A stretch of 60,279 nt of DNA, taken from contig WION01000315.1 of NCBI GenBank assembly GCA_015039365.1, forward strand, positions 1 to 60,279. Reading direction: 5' to 3'. Shown here piece by piece: positions 32,001 through 37,953 of this stretch. The notes below the pieces were generated by a model. It saw only the letters and a list, made by a program, of their open reading frames with translations. It did not search any database and was not told where the DNA came from. The translations under genes were made by a program, and so were the position numbers. Origin of the DNA: Amanita rubescens. Lineage: Eukaryota > Basidiomycota > Agaricomycetes > Agaricales > Amanitaceae. Position 1 is the first letter of the stretch, and the number at the start of each line of letters is the position of its first letter.

Positions 32001-33414
32001 GTTGCCGTTGGAAGTTTTCATTTTGTATCCGTAATTGTTCTACAACGGTTGCAATGCTTGCTCCCATTGCTGCCGCAGCAATAGTTGCATCTTCCGTTTC
32101 CGTTGTAATGGTTTCCATTGTAGGTACGGCCGTAGTTGTGGTTGCTCCAACGATATTTCCGTGTTCATCAAAGGTTGGTTGGACAATCTGTATCCTATTT
32201 CGTCTCATGATGTAGGTGAATCCTGCCAGCGCGATGGCGGTGAGCGCAGCTGGTAGGGCCATGGTTTAGCGGGTATTTGGGGTTGTGTAGAGTTGTTGGT
32301 GTATTTGTGCAATATAGACTGCAACAAGGTAGAGGTATGTGAGGTGTGCTATCAGGGCGATAGCGAGGAAGATCCGTAGGAAATTCGTGGTGAGTGGTGT
32401 GAAGAAAAGCAACAAGCTTATGTCACGAGCCTTAGACAGGCTACACAACACAAGACTCAATCACTTGTAGGCTACTGCTGACCGTGTCAAGCAGCGAGGG
32501 CGAATACAAGAACCGTCGAGGTTCAGGGCAAAGCTAAGAGGGTAGGAGCTCCGAGCTGTCCAAGGAAAGACTAGCTTGTTGCTTAGGGTATGTACTACAA
32601 TATACGCTACTTATATACTACATAGGGCGTAGGGTATGAGTCATTGGGTACAGGGTATGAGTCATACTATGTCATAGGGTGTAGGGTACATGAGTCAGTA
32701 CATGCACGAAGCATGCGGCGTATCAAGGAGTAAAACAGGGGCTTGACAGGCTGGTGTTATACCGCTTCAGGAAAACCCGTACCAGGCCACCAGTTTTGGG
32801 TAAAACAAAAACTTGGAAGACCGCCAAATCAGTCCTTCCCATTTGAAGGAGGATTATACCTAAACGAACGCAAACTTGCCTTCCACGAAGGCAGTAAACG
32901 TTGGTACGCCACCGAATCGGAAACAGGAGAAGAACCGTACTTTATTAGAGACGAATATTTCGAAGGAGAACCCTTCATAGGAGGAAAAGAGGAGTTAACA
33001 CGAACCGCGCTACAACGTTGGAAGAAAGCGAACGAACCAGAGACCCTAATTACTAGTCAAGAAACTCCCGTCGCCTCACCACACGTCCATTACAGAGAAA
33101 GCGCCGAACCGTCAGGAGAGTCCGATAAAGAAGACGATAAAGATCCCTTCTCTGAACAAGAGGAAGAAGAAGAATCCCAAAATAAACTCGAATACGCACC
33201 TGGAACCGAAGACGTTGTTATACCCACAGTTAAACAACGAGTTGAAGACAAAACCTCAGCTCAACTTATCGCTTCCTTATCCCTTGTAACCGAATCAAAA
33301 CTCGAAGCTACACGACCCGCACCATTACCCCCTGAAAGGAAAAGAACGAGATATGAGTGGATCAGGACCCCGGACCGAACCAAGGTCAGATCTACCAAAG
33401 ATCAAACCTCCTAA
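26018..33414 (+). CDS. ORF0: methionine-less open frame, interrupted
   Basis: This frame opens after a stop at 26015, runs to 26157, is split by the nested element and continues from 32754 to a TAA at 33412-33414. Counting the target duplication once, that gives 267 codons including the stop. It contains no ATG at all. The protein would begin with a polar segment, have an aromatic middle (HWDKRENGWCYTASGK, YFIRDEYFEGEPFIGG) and end acidic (EQEEEEESQ) then basic. It overlaps gag by 62 bases in another frame. Translation would need a non-AUG start, a spliced leader exon or fusion to Gag by a +1 shift. Conserved-looking composition argues that it is or was coding. No known domain is recognised, and the insertion has now broken it. 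Confidence 0.45.
26158..26485 (-). repeat. 3' LTR of nested element
   Basis: 328 bases, matching 32421-32748 at every base I compared. It holds three TGAGTCA motifs (26374, 26395, 26428) and the self-primer copy at 26310-26321. Confidence 0.95.
26486..26500 (-). other. Polypurine tract of nested element
   Basis: On the minus strand this reads TTGAAACGGAGGCTA directly before the 3' LTR. The purine run GAAACGGAGG is a short but plausible plus-strand primer. Confidence 0.5.
26840..30928 (-). CDS. pol: Pol polyprotein of nested chromovirus
   Basis: 1362 residues from the ATG at 30928. Order: aspartic protease ([16 protein letters not shown], about 145-160), reverse transcriptase with [11 protein letters not shown], RNase H ([14 protein letters not shown]), integrase with zinc finger ([13 protein letters not shown]..CHQCQ) and the D,D,E core ([30 protein letters not shown]), then a chromodomain near the end ([21 protein letters not shown]). 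The protease makes Gag and enzymes; RT/RH copy the RNA; integrase with chromodomain guides insertion into chromatin. A proline-rich tail of about 90 residues follows. Its ATG overlaps the gag stop as ATGA. A slippery GGGTTTT upstream leads into the same frame, so expression may be by -1 shift or by reinitiation. No disruption was seen. Confidence 0.95.
   Translation of the reverse strand: [1362 protein letters not shown]
30925..32262 (-). CDS. gag: Gag of nested chromovirus
   Basis: 445 residues. The N-terminus has an alanine-rich hydrophobic stretch (ALPAALTAIALAGFTYIM), then an acidic/Thr region and a Gln/Arg-rich coiled coil (QLAQQQQEFERQLGRERR). The retrotransposon Gag core follows (ELKIEPPEHYEGEPAEIDSW onward, with FINWNAFAQEARQYF). 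A CCHC zinc knuckle, CYNCGKIGHIAKYC, lies near residue 395 and binds the genomic RNA. The end KLGFVRDQ contains the codons of the slippery heptamer, 13 bases before the stop. Gag forms the virus-like particle. The frame is intact. Confidence 0.93.
   Translation of the reverse strand: MALPAALTAIALAGFTYIMRRNRIQIVQPTFDEHGNIVGATTTTAVPTMETITTETEDATIAAAAMGASIATVVEQLRIQNENFQRQLAQQQQEFERQLGRERRAAERADRDTDRLRTRPPELKIEPPEHYEGEPAEIDSWLRRMNYYFVQVRLTDDIARVTYAIQRIRKGKGNRASNWANGKIGEIAQNDEERVRFANTYPGRTCTHYQACTTVPAEDATPEHPAWEGYEFIHKPPFINWNAFAQEARQYFLTTETRDEAIKKLRELKQGDKTIEEYIIEFKGWAQLSGFDEIALIDQFKKGVKVGVGRRVIELGNPGDGSEPGQLQAWYNRATEIERQFREAEKYYGKREFKVTRTNAQAGPSQQKKETITVKVKDENAMDVDQTPTTRPPPKCYNCGKIGHIAKYCKGKTVIRRQAVGDYFGSMTEEEKTEMKEKLGFVRDQ
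30940..30946 (-). promoter_or_regulatory. -1 frameshift heptamer of nested element
   Basis: Read on the minus strand this is G GGT TTT in gag phase (TTG GGT TTT GTG), i.e. GGGTTTT, a canonical X XXY YYZ site. A -1 slip enters the pol frame and passes through the later pol ATG. The gag stop is at 30925-30927. Confidence 0.55.
32407..32418 (-). other. Primer-binding site of nested element
   Basis: On the minus strand this is AGCTTGTTGCTT, 2 bases after the 5' LTR. It pairs exactly over 12 bases with the predicted RNA 5' end at 32573-32584, indicating Tf1-like self-priming. Confidence 0.75.
32573..32584 (-). other. Predicted self-primer of nested element
   Basis: Minus strand AAGCAACAAGCT, exact reverse complement of the primer-binding site at 32407-32418. 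Its first base lies 33 bases after the start of the TATA box, the same spacing as in the outer element. Confidence 0.72.
32610..32617 (-). promoter_or_regulatory. TATA box of nested LTR
   Basis: Minus strand TATATAAG, 33 bases before the predicted RNA start at 32584. Confidence 0.7.
32637..32697 (-). promoter_or_regulatory. Three Gcn4/AP-1-type TGACTCA sites
   Basis: TGAGTCA on the plus strand (TGACTCA on the minus) occurs at 32637-32643, 32658-32664 and 32691-32697, all upstream of the TATA box. This is the consensus of bZIP activators such as Gcn4 and AP-1. Copies are present in both LTRs. Function is inferred. Confidence 0.55.
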
Positions 33415-34366
33415 ACCGTTCGAAGGAGATCGAAAATATCTCAATCCGTTCATAGCGAAAGCCGAATTATTCATGAAAATGAATAAAATGACGGATGCCC
33501 AAGATAAAATACAGTTCATTATGTATCATATTGATGGCAACGCTCAACAATGGCGCGACAACAAGATAACTGAATATGACACCGAAACGACAAAATACGC
33601 CAACTATGATGCTTTCATTAAAGAACTGAAAGAAGATTGGGGACAAGTAGACGAAGCAGGACTAGCCATGCACAGGTTACTCACATGGAGAAAACTCCCG
33701 AAACAATCCATTAATCAATATATTGCGCGCGTCGACCGAGATATCAATTTAGCCAAAATCACTGATGATACGACGAAATGTCATCTCCTAGTTCTAGGAT
33801 TACCAAACACGTTACGAGAAAAACTACGACTAGGAGGTGCCCCGACAACCTATAAATCATTACGAACTCGTATCCTTGACATAGAAGTGGCGAATACCTT
33901 ATTCTCCACTTTTGGCCAAGTTAAAGAATTTGATGATAAAATGGAGGTCGACGAGGCCATATTAGAATTAAACCAACAAGCGCGACGAATGCAGATTGCA
34001 GAAACCTCCATGGAATGGGTAAAAACTGCTATATGTTATGGATGTGGGAAAACAGGACATTTAATCTCGGACTGCCCTAATCCCAAAAAGAAACGACAAA
34101 ACCTTGGGAATTCACGAGGAAGGGCAGCCCCTAGAGGACAATTTCGAGGAAAACCATGCGGTCGAAACAATACTCGCAACAAAGGAAAAGGAAAAGGAAA
34201 AAGAATCAGAGCGCTGGACGCGGGTAGCGATGAAAACGACAGTGGCTCGTCAAGTGAAGAACCTGACAGTGAAAACGACGAAGACCAGAGAATCGCCGTC
34301 ATACGAGAAATGGCGAAAACATTACCACGCAGCGCCCGCCGAAAACTAAATAAGAAGGGTTTTTAG
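33353..34366 (+). CDS. gag: Gag of outer chromovirus
   Basis: 337 residues from the first ATG available in the whole leader. A Gag core (PFIAKAELFMKMNKM, LLTWRKLPKQSINQYIARVDRD) is followed by a CCHC zinc knuckle, CYGCGKTGHLISDC, near residue 228. A basic GR-rich segment and an acidic Ser-rich segment come next. It ends NKKGF, where GGT TTT TAG carries the frameshift heptamer. It would form the particle and bind RNA. The frame is intact despite the element's age. Confidence 0.92.
   Translation: MSGSGPRTEPRSDLPKIKPPKPFEGDRKYLNPFIAKAELFMKMNKMTDAQDKIQFIMYHIDGNAQQWRDNKITEYDTETTKYANYDAFIKELKEDWGQVDEAGLAMHRLLTWRKLPKQSINQYIARVDRDINLAKITDDTTKCHLLVLGLPNTLREKLRLGGAPTTYKSLRTRILDIEVANTLFSTFGQVKEFDDKMEVDEAILELNQQARRMQIAETSMEWVKTAICYGCGKTGHLISDCPNPKKKRQNLGNSRGRAAPRGQFRGKPCGRNNTRNKGKGKGKRIRALDAGSDENDSGSSSEEPDSENDEDQRIAVIREMAKTLPRSARRKLNKKGF
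34357..34363 (+). promoter_or_regulatory. -1 frameshift heptamer of outer element
   Basis: GGGTTTT in the phase G GGT TTT, followed at once by the gag stop TAG. A -1 slip gives GGG TTT TTA GAA and continues into pol without a stop. I checked the phase against the pol frame: 243 bases lie between 34357 and 34600, a multiple of three. Confidence 0.7.
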
Positions 34367-37300
34367 AACAAGACGACGATAAATCAGCGTCCGTCGTCTC
34401 TGAAGACGAACAACTATGTATAAATGGTGTAACAGTATCCTCTATATCCAGAAATAAAATCACCATTCCCATTACCAAATGTTCGAATCTGAAAACCGCT
34501 GAAACCAAAGCCCTTATCGACTCAGGCGCGCAAGGAAAATTCGTCGATAGCTCGCTCGTCAACTGGAACGAAATCACTCGCTTAAAGAAACCCATCCCAG
34601 TGCGAAATGTGGACGGAACAAATAACAAGTCTGGAGACATACGGTATAAAATCCAGATAAGCTATAACATCGAAGACAACCAGTTTAAAGACTGGTTTTA
34701 TGTCACACGACTAGGCGATCAACGACTGATACTAGGATTACCTTGGCTCCGAGAAATCAACCCCAGAATAGATTGGTCTGAAGGAACAGTTAGATTCCCC
34801 GACGAAAGGAAGATCGATCCGGAAGAAGAAACTACGTTTGATTACGACGAAGAAACCGAAATGTATCTTCAGTATATCCAAAAAGAAGAAGAATTGGACG
34901 CAGATGAGGACGAAGATCTCGAGACTGATCACCTTTGGATCCAAGCGAAAACATCAGCGTCTCAAGCGCTCGCACATGAACACGAAGATAAATCTACGAA
35001 AGTAGAATTACCCCCTGAATATGACAAATGGAGAAGAGTTTTTGATAAACAGACGTCAGAACGATTTCCCATCTCACGACAATGGGATCATGCGATAGAT
35101 CTGAAAGAAGGGTTTAAACCTAAAGTGGCGAAGAACTACCCGTTATCAATCCATGAAGAACAGCTAATGAATAAATGGGTCGACGAACAACTCAAAAAAG
35201 GTTATATTCGACCATCACAATCTCCGCAAGCGTCTCCTTTCTTTTACGTTGCAAAGAAAGAAAAAGGAGAGTTGAGACCCTGCCAAGATTACCGATACAT
35301 CAATAGCTGGACGAAACGGAATGCCTATCCCCTTCCTTTAGTATCCGACTTACTATTAAAACTAAGAAAAGCAAAATACTTCTCCAAGTTAGACCTCCGA
35401 TGGGGTTACAATAACGTGCGAATAAAGAAAGGCGACGAATGGAAAGCCGCGTTCACGACGAACCGTGGTCTCTTCGAGCCTACTGTAATGCTCTTTGGAT
35501 TATGCAATTCACCGTCAACATTTCAAACGATGATGAACGAATACTTCCGTGACATGATAGCCGAAGGATGGCTAGTCGTCTACATTGACGACATGTTGAT
35601 ATATGGAGCGAACGAGGAAGAAACGAGGGAGCGCACTAAGCAAGTCTTGCAACGGCTGAAAGAAAATGATCTGTTCCTGAAACTGGAAAAATGTAAATTT
35701 GTCGCCAAGGAAGTCGAATTCCTTGGGATGATCGTTAAAGAGGGAAAGATCATGATGGACCCCGTAAAACTCGCTGGAATCAGCAAATGGCCCGAACCGA
35801 AAACTGTTAAACAAATACGGTCATTCCTAGGGTTCGCGAATTTTTACAGGAAATTTATAGGAAACTATGCCGAAATAGTGGCTCCGCTCATGGAACTTAC
35901 GAAGAAAACAGTTCCCTTCCGATGGGATGCAGAATGTCAAAAAGCATTTGACACGTTAAAAGAGAAATTCCTAGAAGAACCGGTTCTAGTTATGCCAGAT
36001 CCAACGAAACCGTTTTTATTAGAGACCGATGCGTCAAACTGGGCGGTAGGAGCTGTCCTAAAACAACGGGGATCTGATGGAGAACTGCACCCATGCGGAT
36101 TTATCAGTCATCGGTTAAGCGATACCGAACAAAGATATCAAGTATACGATCGCGAGTTATTAGCAATAAAGAAAGCGTTTGAAACCTGGAGACACCTTCT
36201 TAAAGGAAGCCCGCACACGATTATGATCCACTGTGATCATAAGAATTTATCATATTACAAACATCCGCAGAAGATGACCGCCAGACAGTCACGCTGGTGG
36301 CAAGAAATCACGGAATTTGATATCAAGTTAGAACACGTCCCTGGATCAAAACTTATTCAGGCAGACGCTTTATCGAGACGCCCTGACCATATTAACGAAG
36401 AAGAGGCAAAAGCAAAAGAAATCCCACAAACCATGATCACTGATGACATGGTTATTGCCGCAATCAATGTATCTTGGGCAGATAAAATCACTGAATTATT
36501 ACCACAAGACAAATTCGCTAAAGTCGTAATCGACGGTCTTAAACACGGAAAACTACCCCTCCGATCAAAGTTTAATGACTGGAAGAACGACGACAACATA
36601 ATTCGTTATCAAGGACGCGTTTATATTCCTCAAAACGAAGAATTACGAAACGAAATAATCAAATCACATCATGACCCCGTAGTTATGGGTCACCCTGGAC
36701 GATTAAAGACACTAGAGCTTATCCGCCGCGACTATTATTGGCCTGGAATGACAACGACCGTATCTAAATGGGTCGAAGGCTGTGCCTTATGTCAACAAAT
36801 GAAGGTTAATACACATCCGATCACACCGGGTCTGATGCCTATTAAATCCCACGCCACACGACCATTTGAACAAGTTTCAATGGACTTCATCACAGATCTG
36901 CCAATTGTCGACGGCTTTGATTCTGTTTTGACCGTGGTCGATCAAGGCTTAACAAAGGGCGTAATATTCATACCATGCAAAAAATCTTTTACTGCTATGG
37001 ATACCGCCAATTCCTACATTAACGATGTTTACAAACGTTACGGGTTACCGACAACCCTCATTTCTGATAGAGGACCACAATTTACCTCCAAAGTTTTTGA
37101 AGAAATCTGCAAAATCTTCGGAATTGATCATAGAAAGTCAACCGCCTTTCATCCACAAACTGACGGAGAATCGGAACGACTCAATCAGGAGCTAGAAACA
37201 TACCTCCGGTTATACTGCGTTGATCATCCAAAACAATGGAAAGATCATCTGCCATTAGCAGAATTCGCGCACAATCAACGGATACATCAATCTACCAAGA

Positions 37301-37953
37301 TGACGCCGTTTGAAATCATGTTTGGAATAGAGCCTGTGGCTATCCCCACAGCATTCCCGCGAATCAACGTACCCGCCGCTGAAGACCGCTTTAAGGTCTT
37401 AACGCAAATACGAGACGAAGCTCTCGCCGCGCACGAATTAGCTAGACAGCTAATGACTCAACGAGTCAAAGGGAAATCTCCCACATTTAAAGAAGGAGAT
37501 TTGGTATGGCTAGACTCACGAAACCTGAAAACAGGACAAATAAGAAAGTTCTCACCTAGACGAGAAGGACCGTTCAAGATCGAAAAGATCTTAGGACCTG
37601 TCACCGCTAAACTTGAACTTCCCCCAAGATGGAAGATTCACCCCGTTTTTCATGTTTCACTCCTTACCCCTTATCATGAAAACGAAACACATGGTCCAAA
37701 CTTTACTAGACCAACCCCAGACCTTATAGATAACAAAGAAGAATACGAAATTGAGACAATTGTCTCGCACCGAAGAAAAGGAAACCAATGGCAATTTTTA
37801 GTCAAATGGAAAGGTTATCCGACATCTGACAATTCATGGGAAACCGAGGAAAACCTAGAACACTCCGAGGAGACCTTGAACGAATATAAGGAACAACATG
37901 GAATTACAGCAATTATCCCCACTACTCGTAAACCACGAAAACGCCGCTCTTGA
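34357..37953 (+). CDS. pol: Pol polyprotein of outer chromovirus
   Basis: About 1198 residues as the -1 extension of Gag; there is no good ATG near the 5' end. Order: protease ([16 protein letters not shown]), RT ([11 protein letters not shown]), RNase H ([14 protein letters not shown]), integrase with HHCC finger ([19 protein letters not shown]) and the D,D,E core ([31 protein letters not shown]), GPY/F-like region ([21 protein letters not shown]) and a C-terminal chromodomain ([23 protein letters not shown]). The chromodomain places it among chromoviruses, whose integration follows histone marks. The frame is uninterrupted. The last 56 bases overlap the possible start of ORF3. Confidence 0.94.
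   Translation, partial: [1198 protein letters not shown]

Larger units (their letters stand above)
26158..32748 (-). mobile_element. Ty3/Gypsy chromovirus (nested, young element)
   Basis: A complete minus-strand element of 6591 bases inserted in the leader of the outer one. LTRs of 328 bases (TGTCA..TGACA) appear identical on reading through both copies. A 5-base target duplication GGCTG flanks it (26153-26157 and 32749-32753). It carries gag, pol with PR-RT-RH-IN-chromodomain, a 12-base self-primer site and a purine-rich tract before the 3' LTR. All frames are open, so it could be active. Having no ORF3 and a different gag, it belongs to a different chromovirus lineage from its host element. 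Confidence 0.95.
32421..32748 (-). repeat. 5' LTR of nested element
   Basis: 328 bases. In transcription order it has three TGACTCA sites, a TATA box (32617-32610) and the predicted RNA start at 32584. GGCTG follows it as the target duplication. Confidence 0.95.
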
